A DNA stretch of 64,000 bases from Pseudomonas furukawaii (GTDB lineage Bacteria; Pseudomonadota; Gammaproteobacteria; Pseudomonadales; Pseudomonadaceae). The notes beneath the pieces are model-generated. The model was not told the origin of the DNA and did no database searches. It saw nothing but the letters and a program-made list of their open reading frames with translations. Every line of letters starts with the position of its first letter. Within the stretch, counting starts at the first letter, position 1. Below are positions 25,449-35,423 of this stretch, piece by piece. The translations under genes were made by a program, and so were the position numbers. The DNA is taken from positions 1,984,001-2,048,000 of the forward strand of contig NZ_AP014862.1 of the NCBI RefSeq assembly GCF_002355475.1. The letters are read 5' to 3'.

Positions 25449-26231
25449 TTAGATGGCGTTATGGGTTTTCAGCCAGCCCAGGCCGGCAGCGGTGGTGGTG
25501 GCCGGCTTGTATTCACAGCCGATCCAGCCCTGGTAGCCGATGCGGTCCAGGTGCTCGAAGAGGAAGCGGTAGTTGATCTCGCCGGTGCCCGGCTCGTTGC
25601 GCCCCGGGTTGTCGGCGAGCTGCACGTGGTTGATGGCGGCGAGGTTGCCTTCCACGGTGCGGGCCAGGTCACCTTCCATGATCTGCATGTGGTAGATGTC
25701 GTACTGCAGGAACAGGTTGGCGCTGCCGACCTTTTCGCGGATGGCCAGGGCCTGGCGGGTGTTGTTCAGGTAAAAGCCCGGGATGTCGCGGGTGTTGATG
25801 GCTTCCATCACCAGCTTGATGCCGGCGGCCTCGAGCTTATCAGCGGCGAATTTCAGGTTGTCGACGAAGGTCTGCTCGACGGTGGCGCAGTCGATTCCCT
25901 GCGGGCGGATGCCGGCCAGGCAGTTGACCTGGGTGTTGCCCAGGACCTTGGCATAGGCAATGGCCTTGTCCACGCCGGCGCGGAATTCCTCGACGCGGTC
26001 GGGATGGCAGGCGATGCCACGCTCGCCCTTGGCCCAGTCACCGGCCGGCAGGTTGAACAGCACCTGTTCCAGCTTGTTGGCGTCCAGGCGGGCGCGGATT
26101 TCCTCGACCGGGAAGTCATAGGGGAAGAGGTACTCGACACCGCTGAAGCCGGCTTGGGCGGCAGCGGCGAAACGGTCCAGGAAGTCCACCTCGGTGAACA
26201 GCATGGACAGGTTGGCGGCAAAACGGGGCAT
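25449..26231 (-). CDS. hyi: Hydroxypyruvate isomerase
   Basis: 260 residues of the AP-endonuclease-2-type TIM barrel. It starts MPRFAANLSMLFTEVDFLDRF, and YDIYHMQIMEGD and NPGRNEPGTGEINY carry metal ligands. It interconverts hydroxypyruvate and tartronate semialdehyde. The ATG is supported by AAGGAGA 7 nt upstream. Between gcl and glxR its place in the glyoxylate-to-glycerate route is clear. Confidence 0.95.
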   Translation of the reverse strand: MPRFAANLSMLFTEVDFLDRFAAAAQAGFSGVEYLFPYDFPVEEIRARLDANKLEQVLFNLPAGDWAKGERGIACHPDRVEEFRAGVDKAIAYAKVLGNTQVNCLAGIRPQGIDCATVEQTFVDNLKFAADKLEAAGIKLVMEAINTRDIPGFYLNNTRQALAIREKVGSANLFLQYDIYHMQIMEGDLARTVEGNLAAINHVQLADNPGRNEPGTGEINYRFLFEHLDRIGYQGWIGCEYKPATTTAAGLGWLKTHNAI

Positions 26232-26285
26232 GAGTGTCTCCTTCTGGTTCCCCAGGCCCCGCAAGCGGGGCAGGGGAGATGAAAG

Positions 26286-26314
26286 CCCCGCTCCCACCAC
26301 GAATGGGAGCGGGG
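26286..26314 (-). promoter_or_regulatory. Hairpin between gcl and hyi
   Basis: Perfect 11-bp stem CCCCGCTCCCA / TGGGAGCGGGG with a 7-nt loop, 11 nt after the gcl stop. GTGGGAGCGGG resembles pseudomonad REP half-units. It lacks a T-run, so it is more likely an mRNA-processing or stability element than a terminator. Confidence 0.55.
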
Positions 26315-26324
26315 TAGACGGCAA

Positions 26325-28100
<1,776 letters not shown>

Positions 28101-28125
28101 GTTTTGTGCCTCTTTATTGTGAAAA

Positions 28126-28135
28126 TTGTATACAA
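28126..28135. promoter_or_regulatory. Palindromic operator candidate before gcl
   Basis: TTGTATACAA, a perfect 10-bp palindrome 26 nt upstream of the gcl start codon. It has the TNGTNNACNA form typical of FadR-group GntR regulators. A second copy lies at 28276. The assignment is inferred. Confidence 0.55.
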
Positions 28136-28275
28136 CCAACGTGGCCCGATTCTATGCAGGTGCTGACTAAGGGGTCAAGGCCATTCGTGAGGCTAAAGGT
28201 CGCAGAGAGGCGACTCTTTTAAAACGCCCGTTTCATGGTCGTCTCAGGAGCCTGTCAGCAGGTTGGTTGAAATAC

Positions 28276-28283
28276 TGTATACA
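28276..28283. promoter_or_regulatory. Second copy of the palindromic operator in the gcl/glcG-like intergenic region
   Basis: TGTATACA core (cTGTATACAa) 141 nt from the first copy. A partial third site, ATTGTATCTA, follows near 28296-28305. The 361-nt gap 28101-28461 otherwise contains AT-rich promoter sequence and no gene. Confidence 0.5.
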
Positions 28284-28461
28284 AAAAATAATGTGATTGT
28301 ATCTATGTGTTGATTTTTTTGTGTTCGATGGGATAGTGATCTACAGCTTTCAGACGCACCGCAGGACGGGCTGGAAAATGCCCGCATGGCTGGACGGAGT
28401 TGCTTCGTGGCAGCCCGGACGGTGCCGCACAAGGTTCAACCACTCATGAGGAACGCTTGAA

Positions 28462-28899
28462 ATGACCACCCTGACCCTGGAAACCGCCGTGAGCATTTCC
28501 AATCACGCCCTGGCCACCGGCCGGGAGCTGCGCACCGCCCCGCTGACCATCGCCGTACTGGATGCCGGCGGTCACCTGATCAGCCTGCAGCGCGAGGACG
28601 GTGCCAGCATGCTTCGCCCGCAGATCGCCATCGGCAAGGCGTGGGGCGCGGTTGCCCTGGGCAAGGGGTCGCGCCTGATCGCCGCCGACGCCCAGCAGCG
28701 TCCGGCCTTCATCGGTGCGGTGAACAACCTGGCCGACGGGAACCTGGTCCCGGCTCCTGGCGGTGTGCTGATCCGCGATACCCAGGGCCAGGTGATCGGC
28801 GCCATCGGTATCAGCGGCGACACCTCCGATATCGACGAGCAGTGCGCCGTGAGCGCCGTGGAGGCTGCCGGTTTCCGGGCTGACGCCGGCGCGGCCTGA
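28462..28899 (+). CDS. GlcG/HbpS-family protein
   Basis: 145 residues: LTLETAVSISNHALATG, VLDAGGHLISLQREDGA and APGGVLIRDTQGQVIGAIGISGDTSDIDEQCA are the core of the GlcG/HbpS family, dodecameric proteins of uncertain function. One Streptomyces relative binds haem. Relatives often sit by glycolate or glyoxylate genes. This one is divergent from gcl and shares its control region, so it may be co-regulated. Confidence 0.88.
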   Translation: MTTLTLETAVSISNHALATGRELRTAPLTIAVLDAGGHLISLQREDGASMLRPQIAIGKAWGAVALGKGSRLIAADAQQRPAFIGAVNNLADGNLVPAPGGVLIRDTQGQVIGAIGISGDTSDIDEQCAVSAVEAAGFRADAGAA

Positions 28900-28926
28900 T
28901 GCCGTGCGGGGTTGCCCCGCAGCGGA

Positions 28927-28976
28927 AATGAAAACGGGGAGCCTGCCGCCTATGCGGTTGGCTCCCCGTTTTCATT
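28927..28976 (+). terminator. Long-stem terminator after the GlcG-like gene
   Basis: 17-bp perfect arms (AATGAAAACGGGGAGCC and complement) around a loop that itself contains CCGC-CTAT-GCGG. The A tract on one side and the T tract on the other allow action in both directions. Confidence 0.85.
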
Positions 28977-28998
28977 GGGATCGGGATCGGGATCGGGG
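28977..28998 (+). repeat. GGGATC tandem repeat with G-quadruplex pattern
   Basis: GGG-ATC-GGG-ATC-GGG-ATC-GGGG directly after the terminator: four G-tracts with equal 3-nt loops, a textbook quadruplex motif on the plus strand. The remaining 29000-29152 contains no gene that I can support. Confidence 0.7.
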
Positions 28999-29152
28999 TT
29001 GGCGCGGTGTCACTCCACAGCCTTGGGGCCCTCGCTGCGGGGTATGGGCGCACGGCGCGGGACCAGGCGCCTGGCGGTAGTGGCCTGGCAGCAGGCACAG
29101 CATCGCGGCTCCCCGGCTCCCCGGCTAGCTGGCTGCGATGGGTAGATCGATG

Positions 29153-32100
29153 CTAGTTCCCTTCATCCACCACCTCGTCCTCTTCCTTGCTGCTCACCAT
29201 GCTGTGATGGACGAAGGCCTGGGCGATCACGGTGCGCAACTGCTCGTCGTCCCAGGGCTTGGTGAGGAACTTGTAGATGGCGCCCTGGTTGATGGCATCG
29301 GTGACTGATTTCAGGTCGGTGTAGCCGGAGAGCACGATGCGCACGGTGTCCGGGTAGAGGTCCTTGACCCGGCTGAGGAACTCGGTGCCGTTCATCTCCG
29401 GCATGCGCTGGTCGGACAGGATCACCTGGATATCGTGGCGAGCCAGGAGGCCGAAGGCGTCCTGGGCGCGGGTGGCGGTCAGGATCTGGTAGCCGTCGCG
29501 GCGCAGCACGCGGGTCAGGGCGCGAAGGATGTTCTCTTCATCGTCCAGCAGCAGCAGGGTCTGGCCGCCCGGGGTGCCCGAGCGCGACTCCAGGTAGGCG
29601 GCCGGGCTCTTGTGGTGCTCATGGAAGAAGCGCTCCAGCTGGTCGAAGGGCATGGGCCGGGCGAAGTAGTAGCCCTGGAACTCGTCGCAATGGCTCTTCT
29701 TCAGGAAGGCGAACTGGGATTCGGTCTCGACGCCCTCTGCGATCACTCGCAGGCGCAGGTGGTGGGCCATGGAAATGATGCCCTGGGTGATGGCCGCGTC
29801 ATGGTGGTCGCTGATGACCTCCTGGACGAAGGCGCGGTCGATCTTGACCTTGTCGATGGGCAGGCGCTTCAGGTAGTTGAGGCTGGAAAAGCCGGTGCCG
29901 AAGTCGTCGATGGACAGCCGCACGCCAAGCGCCTTGAGCGCCTGCAGGGTGGCGATGGCACGCTCGGCGTTGTCCAGGAGGACGGTCTCGGTGATCTCCA
30001 GCTCCAGCAGTTCGGCGGGCAGGCGGCTTTCCTCCAGCACCCGGCGCACGGTATCGACGAAGATGTTGCGCTGGAAATGCACCGCCGAGATGTTCACCGC
30101 CACCACGGTCCCGGTGACGCCCTGGTCCATGAGCCGGCGGCAGTCGCGGCAGGCGGTGGCCAGGACCCATTCGCTCAGCGGGATGATCTGTCCGGTGTCT
30201 TCGGCCACCGGGACGAACTGCGCCGGCGAGATGAAACCCAGCAGCGGGTGCTGCCATCGCAACAGTGCTTCGTAGCCGGTGACCCGCCCGTTGCGGCCGT
30301 CGATCTGGGGTTGGTAGTAGAGCATGAAGGCACTGGACTCTATGGCTTTCTGCAGTTCATTGCGCAGGGTCACCCGTTCGCTGACCTTCTGCTCCAGGTC
30401 CGTGGTGTACCACTGGTAGCAATTGCGCCCCTGCTGCTTGGCCTTGTACATCGCGAGGTCCGCCTGCTGGATCAGTTGCATGGGCTGCTGCATGCCTTTC
30501 TCGCTCAGGGCGATGCCGAGGCTGGCGGTGATGTGCAGTTCGCTGCCGGCGATGGGGTAGGGGCGGGCGATGCAGTCGATGACCCGCTCGGCCACCTGCA
30601 GCACGTCCTCCTCCCGGGCCAGGTCCGGCAGGATCAGGATGAACTCGTCGCCCCCCAGGCGCGCCACGGTGTCGCCGGGACGCACCTGCTGGCTGAGGCG
30701 CCGGGCCACCTCCACCAGGATCTGGTCGCCGATGCCGTGGCCCATGGAATCGTTGATCGGCTTGAAACCATCCAGGTCGATGAACATCACCGCCAGTTTG
30801 CGCCGGTAGCGCTGGCTGATCTGGCAGCCCTGGCGCAGGCGGTCCTCCATGAGCGAGCGGTTGGGGAGGCCGGTGAGGACATCGTGGCTGGCGTTGTAGG
30901 CCAGTTCGGACTCCACGCGCTTCTGTTCGGAAATATCGTTCTGCACGCCGATGAAATGGGTGATGCGGCCATGCTCGTCCGGCACGGGAGCGATGTAGAG
31001 GTCGTTCCAGAAGGGCGTGCCGTCCTTGCGGAAGTTGCGCAGCACCACATGGACCTCGCGCTGTTCCTCCAGGGCTCGACGGATCTCGGCGATGCCCGTC
31101 TGTTCGCGGTCCGGTCCCTGGAGGAAGCGGCAATTGCGCCCCAGGGTCTCGCCCGCGCTGTAGCCGGTGATGCGTTCGAACGCCGGGTTGACGTAGATGA
31201 TGGGCAGGTCGGGGGCGCTGGCGTCGCAGATCAGCGCGCCGTTGTAGCTGGCCTCGATGCTGCGCTGGAGGATGCGCAACTGCTCCTCCGACTGCCGGGT
31301 CCGGCTGATGTCGCGGAAGGCGATGACCCAGCCCCCCAGCGCCCTGGCGTGCAGCAGTGGGGCGCAGTCGTAGGCGATATGGCGCTCACCCCCCAGCCCC
31401 ATTTCGCCGTGGCGTGTCGCGCTGGCCCCGGCGTCGTACAGATCCAGGGGCAGCAGTTCCGCCAGGGGGCGACCGAGCAGGGCGTCCACCGGCTTGCCCA
31501 GGAGGGTGGCGGCGGCCGGATTGACGAAGGTCAGTCGACCCTGGCGATCCACCGCCAACAGCCCCTCGCCAACGCTGTCGGTGATGGCGGAGGTGAAGTC
31601 CAGCTGTTCCTGCAGGCGCTGCTCGCCGGAAAGCACCTGTTGCACCAGGCGGATGTTCTCCAGGGCGGCCACCACCATCTGGGCGAACTGCTGGGCGATG
31701 GCCAGGTCGTCGGTGTCGAAGTCGCCCTCCAGTTTGTCGGACAGCTGGATCAGGCCCAACTGGCGTCCTTCGTGGTCCACCAGGGGCACGGCCAGCCAGC
31801 TTTGCAGGGGCGCGTTGCGGATTTCCAGTTCCGCGCGAGTCAGTAGCCGAGGCAGGCAGGAATCGTCGGGCTCGTTCCCCAGGGCCAGCCCCTCCGGCGT
31901 GAGCAGCGGCGCATTCCAGGGCTGATGACGGGCGGACAAGGAGAGCGCCTGCAGGTCCGGATGGTCCGCCAGGGTCAGCAGCGACTGATGGGCGCCCACC
32001 AGCAAGCGCAGTCGCTCGCACATGAAGTCCAGCAGGGCCTGGGTGTCGAGAATGCCGCCGATGTGCAGTGCCGTCTCGCTGAGGCCCCGCAGCAGCTGCG

Positions 32101-34894
32101 CCTTGCGCTCGGACTGGGCGAGGGTGTCCTGCAGGGCGCGGGTCATCCGGTTGCGCTCGCTGATGTTCTTGGCGATGCCGAAAACCCCGACGATCCGTCC
32201 TTCCACCACGATGGGCAGGTTGGTGATGTCCAGCTCCAACAGCGCGCCATCACGGTTGCGGCAGGTGGCCTCGTAGCGCTGGGCCTTTCCGTCCAGGGCG
32301 GCTTTCAGGTGCTTCTCGACCTGTTCCACATCCGCGTCCACCACCAGGCAGGAGAAGTACTGGCCGAGCAGTTCATCGGAGCCGTAGCCGATCAGCGTGC
32401 CACCCGCCTGGTTCAGGCTGACGAAGCGTCCTTCGCGGTCGAAGGAGAACACCGGATCGGGGTTGAAGGTGAACAGCGAGCGATAGCGTTGCTCGCTTTC
32501 CAGCAGGCGCAGGCGGTCGTGCTGGCGCTCGATGGCGATGGCCGCCAGCTGCCCGGCGGTGCTGATGAGCTGGAGGGCATCGTCGTCCGGCACGCAGGGG
32601 AAGCGCAGGTGCATGGCGAAGGTGCCGAGCACGTCGCCGTGGTGGGAGATCAGCGGTATGGCCCAGCAGGCACGCAAGCCGTGGCGCAAGGCCAGGTCGC
32701 GGTGGCTGTGCCAGAGCGGATCCTCGCTGATGTCCTCGCTCACCACCATCTGCCGGCGGAACACCGCGGTACCACAGGCGTCCGCCAGGGGGCCGATGGC
32801 CTGTCCGTCCAGGGCCTGGCGGTAGGCGCCCGGCAGGCTGGGGGCGGCGCCCGGCTGCAGGCGCTTGCCCTCGGCGTCCACCAGGTGCACGGAGCAGAGG
32901 GCGGCGGGTTCCAGGGTTTCGCTCATGAGGCAGATGGCTTCGAGGATGTCGCCCAGGGACTGGTCGGTGGAGATCATGCTGAGGATGTCGCGCTGGTCCT
33001 CGGCGTAGGCCTCGTGGCGAACCAGGCTGGTGATGTCGTGGGCCACGGCGAACAGGGTGCGCTCGCTGTCCGACCAGCCCGCCGACCAGAGCAGGTGCAC
33101 CACGCTGCCGTCCTTGCGCTGGCAGCGGTTGCGCACCGCTTCCCAGGACTCGCCCCGGATGATGGCCTGCAGGTCGCCCCGGGTGCGCTCGCGGTCTTCG
33201 GTGAGGACCACGTCGGTGTAGGGGCGGCCGATCAGTTCCTCCGGGCGGTAGCCCAGGACGCTCTGGCAGGAGGGGCTCACCTGGGTGAAACGCTCGTGTT
33301 CGTCGATGGAGCAGAGCACGTCCATGGAGTGTTCCATGATCCGCTGGTTCTGCCGCTGCAGGCGCGCCTGGTGCTGAAGGCTCAGCTCAAGCTCCCGGTT
33401 GCTGTGCCGCAGCCGCCTGCTGCGGTCCAGGGCCAGGCGGGAGAACCGCTGGTTGACCATTAGCAGGAAGGTGAAACCGAGTCCGAAGAGCATGAACAGC
33501 GGCGGCAGGTAGACCGCAGCGGCATCGCGCCTTGGGAGCAATTGGAAGAGCCGCAGGCTCCAGCGTCCCTCCGGTCCCAGGTTGGTCATGTTCTCGCCCA
33601 GGGGCTGTAGCTCGCGCCGGTCCGCCGGTCTTTGCGACAGGTACACACGACGGTCACCTTCGGACACTTCCAGCACGAAGCCCTCCAGGTCGCGACCCAA
33701 TTGCTGGTCGAGAGTCGCCCTGATGTCCAGCACTGCCACCAGCAGCGCCGTAGGCTGCCCGGCCAGCGTCACCGGGGTGGCGACCAGGAGGCTGGCGTTC
33801 GAGCCTCGGAAGTTCTGGGCTGAGCTCATCCGCGAATGGGTTCCGCCCTCTACCTGGCGTAGCCAGTCGCGCTGCTGCGGCAAGGCGAGGAAGTGCATCA
33901 GCCAGGTCGCTGCCTGCGGCGACCGCGCCTGCTGTCGTTGCGGCGCGAGGTCGGTGTCCAGTACGGCAATCAGGTCGATATTGGGAAAGTCACGCAGGTA
34001 GCTGCTCGCCTCCTGCCGCCAGAGCCCTTCCGTCGGCATTTCGCCCAGAGCCCGCCAGCGCTCGCCCATGCGCTGCATCAGTTGCAACCGGGTGGTGACG
34101 GTGTGCTCGATGGACGACTGGGCCCTCATCAGCAGCTGGTGGCCGTGGGTGTTGAGGCTGGAGATTTCGTTCTGGCTCAAGAGGAACCAGCCGATGCAGG
34201 TGGCCAGGGCCCCCAGCAGGCCGGTGAGGGTGGTGCGACGATCGAGCGGTTGCCGGTGTTCCTCCCGCAGGGCGCCCAGCATCAACACGGCGGTGCCCAG
34301 CAGGGCGATGAACAGGTTGGCGACATGCCCGGCCTCGGGGCGCAGGGAGAATCGTGGCAGGTCAGGGCTCGCGCCCAGCGAGGCGAACTCGGACAGCAGC
34401 GCCAGCAACAGCAGCACGGCGCCGCAGCACTGGCTGGGCCAGCGTCCACCGCGTCTCGCCACCGACAGCAGGGTGGCCAGGCCGAACAGGCTGGCGACGA
34501 TGGCCAGCTCGCTGCGGATGTGCCAGAGGCCACCGACCAGGGAGTGCCCCGGATCGTTGCCTCCGGTCAGCAGGTTGTGGCCGAAGCTGTAGGCGGACAG
34601 GACGACCAGCGTCAGGCTGGCCAGCAGGGCGGTACGTGCCCGGCCTCTGGCTGCGGCCAGCAGGGCGCTGCCGGCAAGCAGGGTGACCAGCGCGGTCTCC
34701 GGAAGCAGCACCAGTTCGTGACGGCCCGGATTGCCTTGGAGCACAAATGCCAGCAGCCCGATGGCGCCCAGGATCATGAGGGCGAACGCCAGGCAATGAA
34801 GGAAGGCCTGGTAGCTGAGGTCGCGATTCTGTCGCGCCATGCTGTCGTGTCCTTCCTCGTGGGGGAGGGCGCCCTGGTCTCGGATATCAGTCAT
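29153..34894 (-). CDS. Giant membrane PAS-GAF-LOV-GGDEF-EAL-REC cyclic di-GMP protein
   Basis: 1913 residues. Several N-terminal membrane helices (30-240) precede a periplasmic sensor region (about 245-455) and another helix (461-480). Then follow PAS (515-625), GAF (640-790), PAS (800-915), GAF (935-1085), PAS (1095-1200), LOV (1210-1325), GGDEF, EAL and REC (1778-1895). The LOV domain has GRNCRFLQG (1252-1260, reactive Cys1255) and the flavin contacts Arg1272/1273, Asn1287, Asn1297 and Gln1318. GGDEF (1414-1418) is intact, with an RPGD I-site at 1405. EAL (1542-1544), Asn1601, DDFGTG (1663-1668) and Glu1720 suggest active hydrolysis. Phospho-acceptor Asp is 1828. The start overlaps the previous gene by 8 nt. 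ATG 34840 has the better SD (GAGGAAGGA). Confidence 0.93.
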   Translation of the reverse strand: MTDIRDQGALPHEEGHDSMARQNRDLSYQAFLHCLAFALMILGAIGLLAFVLQGNPGRHELVLLPETALVTLLAGSALLAAARGRARTALLASLTLVVLSAYSFGHNLLTGGNDPGHSLVGGLWHIRSELAIVASLFGLATLLSVARRGGRWPSQCCGAVLLLLALLSEFASLGASPDLPRFSLRPEAGHVANLFIALLGTAVLMLGALREEHRQPLDRRTTLTGLLGALATCIGWFLLSQNEISSLNTHGHQLLMRAQSSIEHTVTTRLQLMQRMGERWRALGEMPTEGLWRQEASSYLRDFPNIDLIAVLDTDLAPQRQQARSPQAATWLMHFLALPQQRDWLRQVEGGTHSRMSSAQNFRGSNASLLVATPVTLAGQPTALLVAVLDIRATLDQQLGRDLEGFVLEVSEGDRRVYLSQRPADRRELQPLGENMTNLGPEGRWSLRLFQLLPRRDAAAVYLPPLFMLFGLGFTFLLMVNQRFSRLALDRSRRLRHSNRELELSLQHQARLQRQNQRIMEHSMDVLCSIDEHERFTQVSPSCQSVLGYRPEELIGRPYTDVVLTEDRERTRGDLQAIIRGESWEAVRNRCQRKDGSVVHLLWSAGWSDSERTLFAVAHDITSLVRHEAYAEDQRDILSMISTDQSLGDILEAICLMSETLEPAALCSVHLVDAEGKRLQPGAAPSLPGAYRQALDGQAIGPLADACGTAVFRRQMVVSEDISEDPLWHSHRDLALRHGLRACWAIPLISHHGDVLGTFAMHLRFPCVPDDDALQLISTAGQLAAIAIERQHDRLRLLESEQRYRSLFTFNPDPVFSFDREGRFVSLNQAGGTLIGYGSDELLGQYFSCLVVDADVEQVEKHLKAALDGKAQRYEATCRNRDGALLELDITNLPIVVEGRIVGVFGIAKNISERNRMTRALQDTLAQSERKAQLLRGLSETALHIGGILDTQALLDFMCERLRLLVGAHQSLLTLADHPDLQALSLSARHQPWNAPLLTPEGLALGNEPDDSCLPRLLTRAELEIRNAPLQSWLAVPLVDHEGRQLGLIQLSDKLEGDFDTDDLAIAQQFAQMVVAALENIRLVQQVLSGEQRLQEQLDFTSAITDSVGEGLLAVDRQGRLTFVNPAAATLLGKPVDALLGRPLAELLPLDLYDAGASATRHGEMGLGGERHIAYDCAPLLHARALGGWVIAFRDISRTRQSEEQLRILQRSIEASYNGALICDASAPDLPIIYVNPAFERITGYSAGETLGRNCRFLQGPDREQTGIAEIRRALEEQREVHVVLRNFRKDGTPFWNDLYIAPVPDEHGRITHFIGVQNDISEQKRVESELAYNASHDVLTGLPNRSLMEDRLRQGCQISQRYRRKLAVMFIDLDGFKPINDSMGHGIGDQILVEVARRLSQQVRPGDTVARLGGDEFILILPDLAREEDVLQVAERVIDCIARPYPIAGSELHITASLGIALSEKGMQQPMQLIQQADLAMYKAKQQGRNCYQWYTTDLEQKVSERVTLRNELQKAIESSAFMLYYQPQIDGRNGRVTGYEALLRWQHPLLGFISPAQFVPVAEDTGQIIPLSEWVLATACRDCRRLMDQGVTGTVVAVNISAVHFQRNIFVDTVRRVLEESRLPAELLELEITETVLLDNAERAIATLQALKALGVRLSIDDFGTGFSSLNYLKRLPIDKVKIDRAFVQEVISDHHDAAITQGIISMAHHLRLRVIAEGVETESQFAFLKKSHCDEFQGYYFARPMPFDQLERFFHEHHKSPAAYLESRSGTPGGQTLLLLDDEENILRALTRVLRRDGYQILTATRAQDAFGLLARHDIQVILSDQRMPEMNGTEFLSRVKDLYPDTVRIVLSGYTDLKSVTDAINQGAIYKFLTKPWDDEQLRTVIAQAFVHHSMVSSKEEDEVVDEGN

Positions 34895-35423
34895 CCAGTT
34901 CGTCGCCCTCGAGCAGGACGGCGCCGTCCGGGTCGCGGCGTACCCGTGTCAGGCCGGGATGCTGGGCTTCAAGCCGGAGAAGCTCCTGACGCTGACGGTC
35001 CAGGGTGTGCTGCTGGCCGCGCAGTTGCTCCAGCAGGCGGCGATTCTCGGTACGCAGTCGGTAGAGATCGACGGCGGCTTGCAGGGCGCTCTCGACGTCG
35101 TAGTCGTCCCAGGGCTTGGAGAGGAAGCGGAAGACTTCGGCGCGGTTGATCGCCTTCATCAGGGTGGCGCGGTCGCCGTGGGCGCTGAGCAGCAGGCGCG
35201 CGGCTTCCGGTTGGCGCTGGCGGGCGAACTGCAGGTAGGTCAGTCCGTCCAGGCGCGGCATGTTGAGGTCGCAGAGGATAGCCGCGTACTGCTGTTGCGC
35301 CAGGGCCGCCAGCGCCGCTTCGGGATCGTCGAAAGGCTGCAGCTCCCAGCCCTGGGGGCGCAGCAGTCGTTGCAGCGCGGTGAGAACATGGGGTTCGTCG
35401 TCCACCAGTTGGATGGTGATCAT
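34887..35423 (-). CDS. Response regulator: REC domain with C-terminal coiled coil
   Basis: 178 residues. The REC domain (1-120) has the acidic pair in LVDDEP, phospho-acceptor Asp52 (ILCDLNMP), and the Lys of FLSKPWDD. A heptad-like helix (about 120-160, RTENRRLLEQLRGQQHTLDRQRQELLRLE) replaces an output domain and could mediate dimerisation or partner binding. Its ATG overlaps the stop of the HD-GYP gene by 1 nt, and its own stop lies inside the start of the giant gene, so translation is likely coupled. Confidence 0.88.
   Translation of the reverse strand: MITIQLVDDEPHVLTALQRLLRPQGWELQPFDDPEAALAALAQQQYAAILCDLNMPRLDGLTYLQFARQRQPEAARLLLSAHGDRATLMKAINRAEVFRFLSKPWDDYDVESALQAAVDLYRLRTENRRLLEQLRGQQHTLDRQRQELLRLEAQHPGLTRVRRDPDGAVLLEGDELDD

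Noticed and set aside
29435-31846. 803-codon plus-strand reading frame opposite the GGDEF-EAL region
   Set aside because: Shadow of the LOV-GGDEF-EAL gene. No motif and no SD.
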